NCBI RefSeq assembly: GCF_005405185.1
Contig: NZ_BJDO01000003.1
Span: 55,667 to 119,666, forward strand
Length of the DNA: 64,000 nt
Reading direction: 5' to 3'
Source of the DNA: Secundilactobacillus hailunensis
Lineage (GTDB): Bacteria > Bacillota > Bacilli > Lactobacillales > Lactobacillaceae
Part shown: positions 17,353 through 26,463 of the stretch, piece after piece
Layout of the letters: the number at the start of each line of letters is the position of its first letter
Numbering within the stretch: position 1 is the first letter of the stretch
Notes under the pieces: generated by a model
Told to the model about the DNA's origin: nothing
The model's input: the letters and a program-made list of their open reading frames with translations, nothing else
Databases searched by the model: none
Position numbers and translations under genes: made by a program

Positions 17353-18237
17353 TTAGTCTACTAATTGATTAACTTCGCGAAAGGCTAAAGCAAAATTGCC
17401 AATCGTCGCTGAACCATTATGCTTTGCCAGTGGCATGGTGATGTATTTATCCAAATCACCGACATCGACATAATCATTCATTAAATCAGCGAAGTCCTTG
17501 CGTACCTTCTTCAAGAATTCCTCACTGACGACCCCGCCGCCAAAGACGATCTTTTGGGGACGAATCTGCAACGTGGTCTGCAAGGCTGCTTGCGCAACGT
17601 AGTAAGCCATGATGTCCCAAACATGATCGGTCAGCGGAATGTCTTGGCCCTTCTTGCCTGTCCGCGCTTCAAACGTTGGGCCGGCAACCAGACCTTCCAG
17701 ACAATCACCGTGATACGGGCAAATGCCTTTGAAATCTAAGTCATCCGGATGACGTTTCAAGCGAACGTGACCGACTTCAGGATGGCCCAAAGTCCCAATA
17801 AACTTACCATCCAGCACGGTGCCGGCACCAACGCCAGTACCAATGGTGTAATACGTCAACGCTTCAATCTTTTCGTTGAATAACGTTGATAAGGTATATT
17901 CACCGTATGCTGAGCCATTGACATCCGTCGTCCAATAAACTGGAATGTCAAAGGCTTTTTTCAACATCCCCAAGAAATTGGTGTTTGCCCAACCAGGTTT
18001 GGGGGTATCGGTAATGTATCCATATAATGGTGCGTTTTTACGAATTTCAATTGGCCCAAATGACGCAACCGAAATGGCCTGTAAATCGGGAAACTTCTTA
18101 AAGAAATCAATTGATTTTTGAATCGTTTCCTCTGGGGTTGTTGTCGGATACTGGATCCGTTCCTGCACCCGATAATCTTCATTACCAACTGCCGCAACGA
18201 ACTTGGTACCACCCGCTTCGATACTTCCTAATAGCAT
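17353..18237 (-). CDS. ROK family sugar kinase, fructokinase type
   Basis: 294-residue ROK kinase. Seen: amino-terminal ATP loop GSIEAGGTKF, VASFGPIEI, TIGTGVGAG, and the zinc-binding motif with GHPEVGHV followed by CPYHGDCLEGLVAGP. These fit the ScrK/fructokinase branch, which phosphorylates fructose or related hexoses. A GTG at 18249 is in frame, but the ATG at 18237 starts the conserved domain. It heads the operon kinase-dehydrogenase-VOC-YczE. Upstream lie a perfect cre site and LacI-type operators, so expression is probably sugar-inducible and glucose-repressed. Confidence 0.9.
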   Translation of the reverse strand: MLLGSIEAGGTKFVAAVGNEDYRVQERIQYPTTTPEETIQKSIDFFKKFPDLQAISVASFGPIEIRKNAPLYGYITDTPKPGWANTNFLGMLKKAFDIPVYWTTDVNGSAYGEYTLSTLFNEKIEALTYYTIGTGVGAGTVLDGKFIGTLGHPEVGHVRLKRHPDDLDFKGICPYHGDCLEGLVAGPTFEARTGKKGQDIPLTDHVWDIMAYYVAQAALQTTLQIRPQKIVFGGGVVSEEFLKKVRKDFADLMNDYVDVGDLDKYITMPLAKHNGSATIGNFALAFREVNQLVD

Positions 18238-18273
18238 GTCATTCACCACTCTTCAAAATTATTTAATGTATCT

Positions 18274-18287
18274 TGTAACCGCTTTCA
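18274..18287 (-). promoter_or_regulatory. cre site (CcpA binding)
   Basis: TGAAAGCGGTTACA on the minus strand matches the consensus TGWAANCGNTNWCA at every position. It lies 37 bases before the kinase start, where CcpA would block transcription. Confidence 0.75.
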
Positions 18288-18368
18288 GTTATTAGATTAG
18301 CATGGTCAGAGAAAATAAAACGGGTTTTATCGGGATTGGTAAAAATTTCCTTTTCCTCCAGAATCCGT

Positions 18369-18393
18369 GAAAGCGCTTCAAGACAGCGCTTTC
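18369..18393. promoter_or_regulatory. inverted repeat with second cre-like site
   Basis: Arms GAAAGCGCT and AGCGCTTTC, spacer seven bases. On the minus strand, TGAAAGCGCTGTCT fits the cre consensus with one mismatch. Upstream of the kinase operon. Confidence 0.55.
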
Positions 18394-18397
18394 ATAC

Positions 18398-18415
18398 TTC
18401 GTAAACGTTTACGAA
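18398..18415. promoter_or_regulatory. LacI-family operator palindrome
   Basis: TTCGTAAACGTTTACGAA is an 18-bp perfect palindrome with the central CG of LacI/GalR operators. The best candidate to bind it is the LacI-family protein encoded at 20003-20989. The rest of 18288-18624 is AT-rich promoter DNA in which I see no gene. Confidence 0.65.
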
Positions 18416-18624
18416 AAAAGTACCCTTTTTATTCAAAATACCTTAAAATAGATTTATAAAATGAATTTAGTAACTCATTCCAACTTACGTAAGCATTATA
18501 AAAAAAGGATAGTATCATGCTGTTTTGACAGTCTTAAATAACCTGACTGATTTGAAAAATAGTTTCCCTCATAATTCCCTTAAAATGACTTTTAAAGGGA
18601 TCTATCCGGTATAATTATCACGAA

Positions 18625-18642
18625 CCCACTGGATAAAGTGGG
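18625..18642 (+). repeat. possible left-end hairpin of the tnpB element
   Basis: CCCACT and AGTGGG arms around a six-base loop, 30 bases upstream of tnpB. IS200/IS605 elements carry short subterminal hairpins like this for TnpA binding. The exact end is not determined. Confidence 0.35.
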
Positions 18643-18672
18643 GCATCAAATTTAATTAAACGAGGAAATGCG

Positions 18673-19851
18673 ATGTTAATTACCTATAAAGTTGAGCTTA
18701 AGCCAACTGATAAGCAGGCTTGGCAGATTGATCAGCAGATATCCGGCAGTCGATGGGCCTACAACCTCTTTTTAGATATTAATCGTCAGCGTTATGAGTG
18801 TGGTTATCACTACATGAGCGCCTATGAGTTTTCTAAGTGGTTTAATCATGATTATTTGGATGCTAATCCAGATGATCAGTGGATTAAAGAATTGTATGCC
18901 AAGTCCATTAAGCAAGCGTTTATTGATGCGGATACGGCCATGAAACGTTTTTTTAAGAAGCTAAGTGGTTATCCGCATTGGCGTTCGTTTAAACATGGTC
19001 AGGGCAGCTACTATTTCGTTAAGAACGGGCAGAAACAAATTATTGCTTGTGAACGGCACCGGATTAAATTGCCTAAACTGGGCTGGATACGGTTGAAAGA
19101 ATTCGGCTATATTCCTACAGATGCCGAACACTTTATCATTAAAAATGGGCGGGTGAAAGTTAAAGCTGGTCGGTATTATCTGACCTGTGTTGTGGAACAG
19201 GTTGATCCGATTCAACCTACATTAGATGGCTGTCCTATCGGCATTGACCTAGGATTAAAGAATTTCGCCATCTTAAGTGACGGTTCCATTTACGGTAATC
19301 AGAACAAAAGCAGTCGTCTAAAGCGAATCAGGAAACGGCTCCGACGGCTACAAAGAAAATTATCACGCCAGTATCGTGCACTGAAGGCTAGAAAACAGAA
19401 GGAAGGCAGATCTGCTACTGATTTAAACCTAGCTAAAACTCAGCTGAAAGTGCAGCGGCTCTATCAACGGTTAACTAATATTCAAATCGATTATCAAAAT
19501 AAGCTGATTACCACTGTGGTGAGAACCAAACCGCAATGGGTTGCTCTAGAAGATTTGAATATTAGTGGGATGATGAAAAATCGGCATTTGGCTCAATCTA
19601 TCGCTCAGCAAGGTCTCTATAACTTTAGAGCGAAACTGATTACTAAATGTCAGCAATTAGGAATTCCGGTGCATCTCACCGGTCGCTTTGAACCGACTTC
19701 CAAGCTTTGTCATAACTGCGGAACTAAGAAAGTGAGCTTAAAGCTGAGTGAACGTACTTATCACTGTCCTAATTGTTACTATACCAATGACCGTGATTTA
19801 AATGCTGCCCTGAATATCAGGGATACTAAAAACTTTGCCTTAGCCTACTAA
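18673..19851 (+). CDS. tnpB: TnpB, RNA-guided nuclease of an IS200/IS605-type element
   Basis: 392-residue full-length TnpB. The RuvC residues are present: D192 in GIDLGLKNF, E293 in ALEDLNISG, and Asp in NDRDLNAALNI (373/375). The zinc finger is complete with CHNC at 346-349 and CPNC at 365-368. ATG with an ACGAGGAAATGCG ribosome site. No tnpA transposase is beside it, so the element is solo and would need a helper transposase. It lies between the LacI-family gene and the operon that this regulator probably controls. TnpB proteins of this type cut DNA with an RNA copied from the element's right end. Confidence 0.92.
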   Translation: MLITYKVELKPTDKQAWQIDQQISGSRWAYNLFLDINRQRYECGYHYMSAYEFSKWFNHDYLDANPDDQWIKELYAKSIKQAFIDADTAMKRFFKKLSGYPHWRSFKHGQGSYYFVKNGQKQIIACERHRIKLPKLGWIRLKEFGYIPTDAEHFIIKNGRVKVKAGRYYLTCVVEQVDPIQPTLDGCPIGIDLGLKNFAILSDGSIYGNQNKSSRLKRIRKRLRRLQRKLSRQYRALKARKQKEGRSATDLNLAKTQLKVQRLYQRLTNIQIDYQNKLITTVVRTKPQWVALEDLNISGMMKNRHLAQSIAQQGLYNFRAKLITKCQQLGIPVHLTGRFEPTSKLCHNCGTKKVSLKLSERTYHCPNCYYTNDRDLNAALNIRDTKNFALAY

Positions 19852-19975
19852 AACAGGCTGCAAAGTATGTACCGGTGGCTAGCCGGGAATTAACGCTTGT
19901 GGACTATCATATCAACCGCAGTAGCGAGCATTATGCGAGACGGGATAGGAAGAAGCAAGAAAAATCGTTAACTTT
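19760..19975 (+). ncRNA. candidate omega (guide) RNA and right end of the tnpB element
   Basis: In this family the guide RNA comes from the 3' part of tnpB and the right end. Beyond the stop at 19851 is a structured non-coding stretch, including the hairpin CCGG-TGGCTA-GCCGG around 19872. The 3' boundary and guide segment were not determined. Confidence 0.35.
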
Positions 19976-20002
19976 TTATAAGTTATCAGTAGCAGGCTTT
20001 TG

Positions 20003-20989
20003 ATGACTGAAAATAATCGGCGCATTACCATTAAAGAAATTGCCAAAAAGGCTGGCGTCTCGATTGCAACCGTTTCGCGCGCGTTAAACGACCGGCCAGG
20101 CATTAGTCTCGAAACTAAGGAACACATCCAGCGCATCATCACCCGTTCCGGTTATCGGCCAAGTATGTTTGCGCGCAATATGCGCTCACAGCAAAGTAAA
20201 ATGATCGGTGTTATCGTGTCAAACACGGCTAATGATTTCTTTAAAGACGTCAACCGAGCCATCCAAGACCAAGCAACGAAATATAATTTCACCGTTTTGA
20301 TCATTAACTCTGATGAAGACCCAGTAAAAGAACGCCAGGCCATTAAAATTTTACGTAACTATGACGTTTCCGGTTTTATCATTGCCAGCACTGACGAAAC
20401 CATCGACTATCCGAGTTTAGTCGGTAACACCCCAACGGTCTTTTTTGACCGCGCTCCTAAATCCGAAATTGCGCAGTTTGATACCGTGCTCGTGAACAAT
20501 GAATTCGGCGCGAAACTGGCCGTTGAAGAACTGATTCGCCAAGGCGCATCCAAGGTGGGTATTGTCGTCAGCGGTGTCCAGACTTCGGGTCAGGAACGTT
20601 TAAAGGGCTACAAACAAGCTTTGAGAGAATACCAGTTACCTATCGATGATGAGCTGATCTACACCAGTGACGTCCAGCAGCTAAAAGCCATGGGTTACGT
20701 GAGAGACCTGCTGATCAACCAAAAGTGCGATGCACTGTTTGCGGGTGATAATACCTTACTGATGGTGGTACTAGAAGAAATAAAGCTGCTGAACCGAACG
20801 GATGTTAAAGTCGCAACCTTTGATAACATCACGTGGTTTAACTATTTTAAACAGCCGGTGATTTCGGTTAAGCAGCCGACTACGACCATTGGACATGAGA
20901 CAGTTGACGCGCTCATCAACCGCATGAAAGATCCTCAGCGACCAGCAAAAGTACGGCGGCTTTCCGTGCAGTTGATTCGGCGATCGTAA
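20003..20989 (+). CDS. LacI family transcriptional regulator
   Basis: 328-residue LacI/GalR-type repressor. The amino-terminal HTH reads TIKEIAKKAGVSIATVSRALN, followed by the hinge helix and a periplasmic-binding-like sugar domain (VIVSNTANDFF, DGxxI-type segments, VATFDNITWF). The ATG at 20003 has only a weak ribosome site (GCAGG), suggesting low expression. No sugar gene lies next to it on its own side; the divergently transcribed kinase/dehydrogenase operon beyond the tnpB element, which has a matching palindrome, is the probable target. Terminator follows. Confidence 0.9.
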   Translation: MTENNRRITIKEIAKKAGVSIATVSRALNDRPGISLETKEHIQRIITRSGYRPSMFARNMRSQQSKMIGVIVSNTANDFFKDVNRAIQDQATKYNFTVLIINSDEDPVKERQAIKILRNYDVSGFIIASTDETIDYPSLVGNTPTVFFDRAPKSEIAQFDTVLVNNEFGAKLAVEELIRQGASKVGIVVSGVQTSGQERLKGYKQALREYQLPIDDELIYTSDVQQLKAMGYVRDLLINQKCDALFAGDNTLLMVVLEEIKLLNRTDVKVATFDNITWFNYFKQPVISVKQPTTTIGHETVDALINRMKDPQRPAKVRRLSVQLIRRS

Positions 20990-21007
20990 ACGTTACTTAA
21001 TTAGAAA

Positions 21008-21080
21008 TAACAAAAATAGTGACTAACTTGCTGCACTTTGATGTGTCTTCCCAAAGTACAGTAAATCAGCCACTATTTTT
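21008..21080. terminator. bidirectional terminator between the LacI and CadD genes
   Basis: ACAAAAATAGTG at one side pairs with CACTATTTTTGT at the other, with a long loop containing a smaller internal hairpin. Confidence 0.7.
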
Positions 21081-21102
21081 GTAACAACTAAGCAGTTAGC
21101 AC

Positions 21103-21732
21103 TCATAATAAGTTCATTAAAAATCTAAACGTTCCATTATTCCACATGACATACAACCCAAGTCCAATATAGACTGCTGAGGTGATCCAGCGACCGTAAT
21201 TTTCCAGCAAAAGTGCAATTGTAGGTAATTTCACCATGCCATACCCCACAAAGCAGAATACTATCAGCATAACTAGGAACGTTGCCAAAATAATCACGAT
21301 TCCATTTGCTCGTAATGTCACAAACAGGGGTACAAAAATACTGAGATTATCAGCACTAGTGGCAATGGTGATCAAAACCACGTTCCAGAAGAGCTTTCGC
21401 TTAGCATTCAATGTCTGATCGACCGTTGCTCTATCGTCATCATCTGACCCATTAAATGCCAGTCGCACACCCATCCAGATTGGGACTAAACCAAGTAGTC
21501 CAAGCATCCAAAGGCTGGGAATAAAGTGCAGGATAAACGCCATCACTAAAGCCACCAGTACAACTAATGCGGAACCTAATAAGTCGCCTAGAAAGACTGA
21601 AAAGCGTTCATGCCACTGCTTGGTGCGGCCAAATATTAACATCAAAATAATTAAATAATCAACATTCGCTGACGTATAAGCCACGATGCCTGAAATAATT
21701 AAATGGCTCAAAATGACTTCTCTCCACTTCAT
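21103..21732 (-). CDS. CadD family cadmium-resistance-type transporter
   Basis: 209-residue membrane protein with five to six helices, matching the CadD family (amino-terminal AYTSANVDYLIILMLIFG, then a basic loop, and TIATSADNLSIFVPLF in the middle, the repeat with the conserved Asp). CadD proteins confer cadmium tolerance in staphylococci; relatives may move other cations. The ATG at 21732 lacks a clear ribosome site; an in-frame TTG about eight codons later has GGAGAG upstream and may be the real start. Single gene. Confidence 0.82.
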   Translation of the reverse strand: MKWREVILSHLIISGIVAYTSANVDYLIILMLIFGRTKQWHERFSVFLGDLLGSALVVLVALVMAFILHFIPSLWMLGLLGLVPIWMGVRLAFNGSDDDDRATVDQTLNAKRKLFWNVVLITIATSADNLSIFVPLFVTLRANGIVIILATFLVMLIVFCFVGYGMVKLPTIALLLENYGRWITSAVYIGLGLYVMWNNGTFRFLMNLL

Positions 21733-21823
21733 CTATTAGTTTTCAATACTTAATTTTCACACTATCCCCTATTATCATATCGCATATTTAAGTGAGAACA
21801 TATTAAAAACCTCACTAACTAGC

Positions 21824-21868
21824 AAAAAGGCATCACGATCCCGACTTTGGTCACCGTGATGCCTTTTT
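21824..21868. terminator. bidirectional terminator before the large surface protein
   Basis: AAAAAGGCATCACG stem with CGTGATGCCTTTTTTT, about 16-base loop. It directly follows the stop of the 21869-25585 gene on the minus strand. Confidence 0.85.
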
Positions 21869-24800
21869 TTAAAATTGGGCCTTAACTAATACTGAATAGG
21901 CGGTAATATAACCACCGCTCACCAGATAGCGTTTTAACGATTTAACCTGATAATTATATCCATTAGAGTAATCCCAGCCCTTGATTCGGAAGGTTTGCGG
22001 TGCAATTGCCGGGTAGTGCTGATTGCGCTTCGTTAGCTGTAGATCGTCATACCGGTTCAACGCTGCCAATTTGTTAGCTGAGCTAGGCATTGGCACCACA
22101 CCCATCTTAACCAGCTGTTTGTTAGCCGTGATGTAGCTGCCATCCGCTAGAATAAAGCGGGTTGCCACCCGGTCAGCCACGAGACTAACGATTTGGAGTA
22201 CAGTCCCCTGCTTGTAATGATCGACCTTACCCGTTAGATCAGCGGTGCTGTAGCTGTTAATGCCCTTAGGATTTAACACCGTGATTGCACTCGGCAGCGT
22301 CTGATAGTAAGCGCTGCGCACCATGGCTGGATCAGCATCCACGTAACCTGTCAGTCCGTAAGTAGCGCTCTTTTCATTAATATCACGAACTTGGTAGCGC
22401 AGCTGGTTTTGCGAATCATAGACCCATCCGATCACCATGAACCGGGGCCGGTAGATACGGGGCTTCTTCACGTAAGTTGCCAGGACGTTACTGGTTGCAA
22501 ATTCAGGCGAACTGTACAGCTTTAATGTAGTCAAAGCATAGATCACGTGCCCCACTAACCACGGCTGAATTTCCGCTGGCGGCGTCGTTATTGGACTACC
22601 TGGCGTGCTTGGATTTTCCGGCAGGGCATCCTTAGTGTAGACCAGTAATAAAATTGACGGTAAACTGCCATAGAGCGTTGGTAGCTGAATCACATCTCGT
22701 TGCGCATCCTGCAGTGTTTTAAAGGTGTACCCCGGAATATTTGCAATCAATTTTGCCAGCACCGTAGCGTTGAGCTCATCAGTGGCTGGTCCCGAAATAC
22801 TCAAATCAGTACTAATGAGGTTCCCCAGCTCATCCATTACCCGAACGGCTACGTTGACCTGTTTGACTGCGTAAACCGCCCTAATACCGCCAACGATATC
22901 CGCGTACGTAAAGTTGTCGAGCAACGCTGAACCATCTGCAGCCACCAAGTGATCAATCACGTAATGTGGCAATGTTGGTGCCAGCATTGCTAGATCTGCC
23001 GGTGTCAAGGCACCGTTAGCTGGTCCAGAAATGGTCGTTTCCGTTAGGGGATTGCCATCTTCATCTACCTGCTGAACTGGAATGATTAAGGTATTAGCAT
23101 TAAAGATCACGACTAACCCATCCTCAACATCGCCAAACGTGAAGTTGGCTCCTAGCGCTGAACCATCTAATTTAGTCACGTGATCATACGTGTAGTTCGA
23201 AATATTAGGTAACTGTGCTTGCAAATCCGTCAGTGGAAAAGTAGCCGTGTACGCGCCTGAAATCCCAGAACCCGTTGCCAAAACCGTTCCTAAATTATCC
23301 TTTATCGTGATTGGCACCGATACGGTCACGGGGGCGTAGGTCAAACGCAGCGTGTAGCCCGGAATCAGGTACGGTACCGTCGTTGCACTGATCGGTATCA
23401 CCACCCCATTGGGATCAACTACCGCAGCGCCGGAAAAGGTATAGTGCGGAATCGACTTGACCGTACTGCTGATCAACGGCCCACCGTTAATATCTGTGTC
23501 CACCTCATCATCTTGGCCAAAGGAGATAAAGTTGCCACCTTGATAGTAGCCATGCTGAACGGTAGCTGGAATAGTATCCGCAAATAATACAGTCAGGTTA
23601 GTATCTGCTGCAGCAAAGGTACCCGTTGTGACAACCCGATTTGCCTGCCCGTTGCCTGCCAGATAATCACTGTATTTACCAGTGCCATTCAAGACGATGT
23701 ACTTAGAGCCAAGTTTATCTACCAGATAACTCATTGGAAAATTAGTCGCCGAGTTGTTGTTGAGGTCAAATGCTGTGCCAATCGTATTAGTAAGGGTGGC
23801 ACTAGCGCCAATCTCCGGTTGCTGGCCATCCGTCTGCAGATACTGATAATTCACGTTCACCCGCCCACGAGTATTTGAAATCAGGTATGGGATGGTAATG
23901 TAGCCATCAAAGGCGTCCTGAGTAACCCCATTGGGCTGAGCCATTGGAAAGAACGCTGTCAGTACACCATACCGGCCATTGGGCGGTGTCAATAAATTAC
24001 TGAATACGATGGTATTTGTTCCTACCCGAGCGGCATTTGCGGTACTGGCGATTACGCTATATCCATTATCACCAGGATACGAAATACCACCATAAGGATT
24101 AACAGTACGCGGCAGTCCATCGGTACCAACAACGTTAAAGGTGATTTGAACACTCGTTGTGCCAACGGGGAAAACCATTGGACTGATTGGAATATATTGG
24201 TACCGCAAAATACTTTGCGGATAGTTCACATTCAATCCGGATGGATCAGACACTTGCCCCCAACCTATATCGATGCTCGTTAACTGCGGTAACGACCGCA
24301 GGACACTCATATCCTGTATTGGCTGGTCTAAGATTTTAACGGCTTTCAGATTGGGCAAGCCAGCTAATGCTGAAATATCCCACAAGTTACCAATCACATC
24401 TTGACCGAACGTTGCTTGAGTAACTGCCGAATAGTCATGGACATCGATATTTTGTAACGAGGTTGCATACTGCATTCCCTCCATCGTCCACCAACCCTGC
24501 ATCATATAAGCATAAAATTGAGTGTATGCATGGGTGGTCGGACCCGATTCTTGCAGTGAATTGGCAGTTGTGAAATCGGTCATGGTTGCTAAATTAGCTT
24601 TAGAGAACTGACTTCTAAACGCATCAAACGTTGCGTAATTAGTCTGATAATTAGTCATATACGTTAGGTACTGCATGCCCGTGTCTGGCATCCATTCGTC
24701 GATATACAGTTTATTGGTTGCTGGATCGACCCCAGTCGCTGTCGCTGGAATCGCTGCTGCATAGGTACTGCCTTGCCAGCCCTGCTGACCAATCGTGGTC

Positions 24801-25585
24801 ATCTTCGGATGGACATTTAACTGTTTCATGTTGGTTACAGCGGCATTAGTGACGTTAAAAGCGTTCGTTGCCGTAATAGCATTCGTCCCATTGGTTGGGA
24901 CCGGAACGTTTAACTTAACGTCCTTGATCAGATCAACGCCGATCTTGGCTGGTGCCACCGTCTGCACTTCAGGCAACGCCTGCGTCGCAACTTGCGGATC
25001 CGTTTCTGATAACACTCCGGATCGATCTTTTAGTGATGTACTAGCTGCTGTTGACTGTTCCCGCTGTTCAGGTATTTGAGTCACCGGTTGCGAACTCGTT
25101 TTACTAATGCTCGCCGGCTGTGTACTTTCATTAGTTGCACTAGTTACGTTAGTTTCATTAGTCGAGACAGTCTCACCTACTGGCTGATTCGCTGGCGTTT
25201 CAGTTGCCACACCTTCAGCATCCCCCTGCTGAGGCGTAACCGCACTTTCAGTTGTAGTCGTTGCACTGCTAGCCGTTGGTACGGTACTCGCAGTCTCGTT
25301 TTCAACAGACGCATTATTGGCTGGCGCACTGTTTGTAGCCGGTACTGAGCCACTCTCTGCCACCGGTGCCGCAGTGGCGACACTTTCAGCCGTTGGGGTA
25401 TCAGCCACACTTTGCTCAATATTGGTTGAAGAAACGGCTGTTGTCCTGTCTTCAGCATGAGCTTTCACATTTAACATCAAAGAACCCAATAACAAACTAC
25501 TAGAGAACAATGCCGAGGTCATCAAAACATGCCATGGTAACTGAACAGTTTTGGCGGTCAAACCGCTATGACGCTTTTTTAACAT
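21869..25585 (-). CDS. large secreted surface protein with MucBP-like and DUF5776-like repeats
   Basis: 1,238-residue extracellular protein. The amino terminus is a signal peptide (basic MLKKRHS, hydrophobic core, AHA cleavage region) followed by about 170 residues rich in Ser, Thr, Ala and Val. Next comes a short leucine-rich-repeat-like block (LAGLPNLKAVKILDQ, LRSLPQLTSIDI), then several MucBP-like repeats with the recurring phrases DEDGNPL, SGPAN and YTYDHV. The last 250 residues resemble DUF5776 repeats (ALTTLKLYSSPEF, RYQVRDIN, GYVDAD), a probable wall-binding region. There is no LPxTG motif, so attachment is non-covalent. The start at 25585 is chosen for its GAAGAGGGCG ribosome site; the frame extends 13 codons more. 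Ligand unknown, probably mucus or polysaccharide. Confidence 0.85.
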   Translation of the reverse strand: MLKKRHSGLTAKTVQLPWHVLMTSALFSSSLLLGSLMLNVKAHAEDRTTAVSSTNIEQSVADTPTAESVATAAPVAESGSVPATNSAPANNASVENETASTVPTASSATTTTESAVTPQQGDAEGVATETPANQPVGETVSTNETNVTSATNESTQPASISKTSSQPVTQIPEQREQSTAASTSLKDRSGVLSETDPQVATQALPEVQTVAPAKIGVDLIKDVKLNVPVPTNGTNAITATNAFNVTNAAVTNMKQLNVHPKMTTIGQQGWQGSTYAAAIPATATGVDPATNKLYIDEWMPDTGMQYLTYMTNYQTNYATFDAFRSQFSKANLATMTDFTTANSLQESGPTTHAYTQFYAYMMQGWWTMEGMQYATSLQNIDVHDYSAVTQATFGQDVIGNLWDISALAGLPNLKAVKILDQPIQDMSVLRSLPQLTSIDIGWGQVSDPSGLNVNYPQSILRYQYIPISPMVFPVGTTSVQITFNVVGTDGLPRTVNPYGGISYPGDNGYSVIASTANAARVGTNTIVFSNLLTPPNGRYGVLTAFFPMAQPNGVTQDAFDGYITIPYLISNTRGRVNVNYQYLQTDGQQPEIGASATLTNTIGTAFDLNNNSATNFPMSYLVDKLGSKYIVLNGTGKYSDYLAGNGQANRVVTTGTFAAADTNLTVLFADTIPATVQHGYYQGGNFISFGQDDEVDTDINGGPLISSTVKSIPHYTFSGAAVVDPNGVVIPISATTVPYLIPGYTLRLTYAPVTVSVPITIKDNLGTVLATGSGISGAYTATFPLTDLQAQLPNISNYTYDHVTKLDGSALGANFTFGDVEDGLVVIFNANTLIIPVQQVDEDGNPLTETTISGPANGALTPADLAMLAPTLPHYVIDHLVAADGSALLDNFTYADIVGGIRAVYAVKQVNVAVRVMDELGNLISTDLSISGPATDELNATVLAKLIANIPGYTFKTLQDAQRDVIQLPTLYGSLPSILLLVYTKDALPENPSTPGSPITTPPAEIQPWLVGHVIYALTTLKLYSSPEFATSNVLATYVKKPRIYRPRFMVIGWVYDSQNQLRYQVRDINEKSATYGLTGYVDADPAMVRSAYYQTLPSAITVLNPKGINSYSTADLTGKVDHYKQGTVLQIVSLVADRVATRFILADGSYITANKQLVKMGVVPMPSSANKLAALNRYDDLQLTKRNQHYPAIAPQTFRIKGWDYSNGYNYQVKSLKRYLVSGGYITAYSVLVKAQF

Positions 25586-25787
25586 TTTATCGCCCTCTTC
25601 TCCTATGCCGATGCCGAGTTTCACCGGATGTGAAATTCTGATGAGATATTAGCACGCAAGCTTGATTTCGTCACGTAAATACACTCACATTATTCTGTCA
25701 GTAATCAACACAATAATCCTGAATTATATTATTCAAAAAAGTCTTAATATGATAAAGTTAAATTCCACTACACCATAATAATTCTAA

Positions 25788-26463
25788 TCAGTACTGTTCA
25801 GAAACCACTCGCACAGCTTCTTTTGTCTGTCGAGTAAAAACCGTTTTAAGCAAAGCATCGCTGGCAATATCGGTATTAGTGTTGGTCGTCGTTGTCGTCA
25901 CTGTCGTGTTAATAAAATACTGTGCTGGTGGCAGGCTGTACAGGTACTGCACGTTGCTTACATCCACCGGTTGAATATCCACGTACCGGGTCGTTTTGTA
26001 CATCACGCTTTGCTTATTCGGATTGTGGGCTAAGCCCATTGCGTGCCCTAACTCATGTTCGGCAACGTTGACCCGCTGTGTAGTCGTATAAGCATACTTC
26101 TTCAACAGCGTATGAATCAGGTGTACTTTTACATCAGTGATTCGTTTAGTCGTATCATAATTTACATAGGCCACCCCAACGTAATTATGGGTGACTAACG
26201 ATGCTTCGTTGGCCTGAGCAGGCTGAATCGTAATCTGAGCTGGTCCGTTCAAAATGTTAAACTTAAACACTTTTTTGGCGTTCCAGGCTGTAATTGCCCG
26301 TTTCCAAACCGCGGTGTAATAGGGACCCGTCTTAATTTGAACCGTGGCTTGCGGGGTTTCAAAACGCCATGGGTTAACAGGGATACGCCGCCTTTGCAAC
26401 TTGCCCTAAGCTCAGCAATAACAGGATCAATACGATAACGGTTACCCAGAATTTTTTTAACAT
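25788..26463 (-). pseudogene. matrixin-like zinc metalloprotease, frameshifted after the signal peptide
   Basis: Secreted zinc protease with the metzincin motif HELGHAMGLAH followed by the Met-turn-like SVMYK. The catalytic domain (about 195 residues, from RIPVNPWRF) is open but has no start or signal peptide of its own. In the adjacent frame, an ATG at 26463 with a GAGAGAAAG ribosome site begins MLKKFWVTVIV, a hydrophobic core and an AKA cleavage site, then stops after AYPC. Removing one base near 26377-26383 would join the frames as AYPVNPWRF. The gene is therefore broken by a one-base insertion, or the sequence is in error there. It stands upstream of the large surface protein in the same direction. 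Confidence 0.8.

Noticed and set aside
21869..25585. LPxTG anchor in the 1,238-residue surface protein
   Set aside because: No sorting motif, hydrophobic helix or basic tail at the carboxyl end, which reads VLVKAQF.
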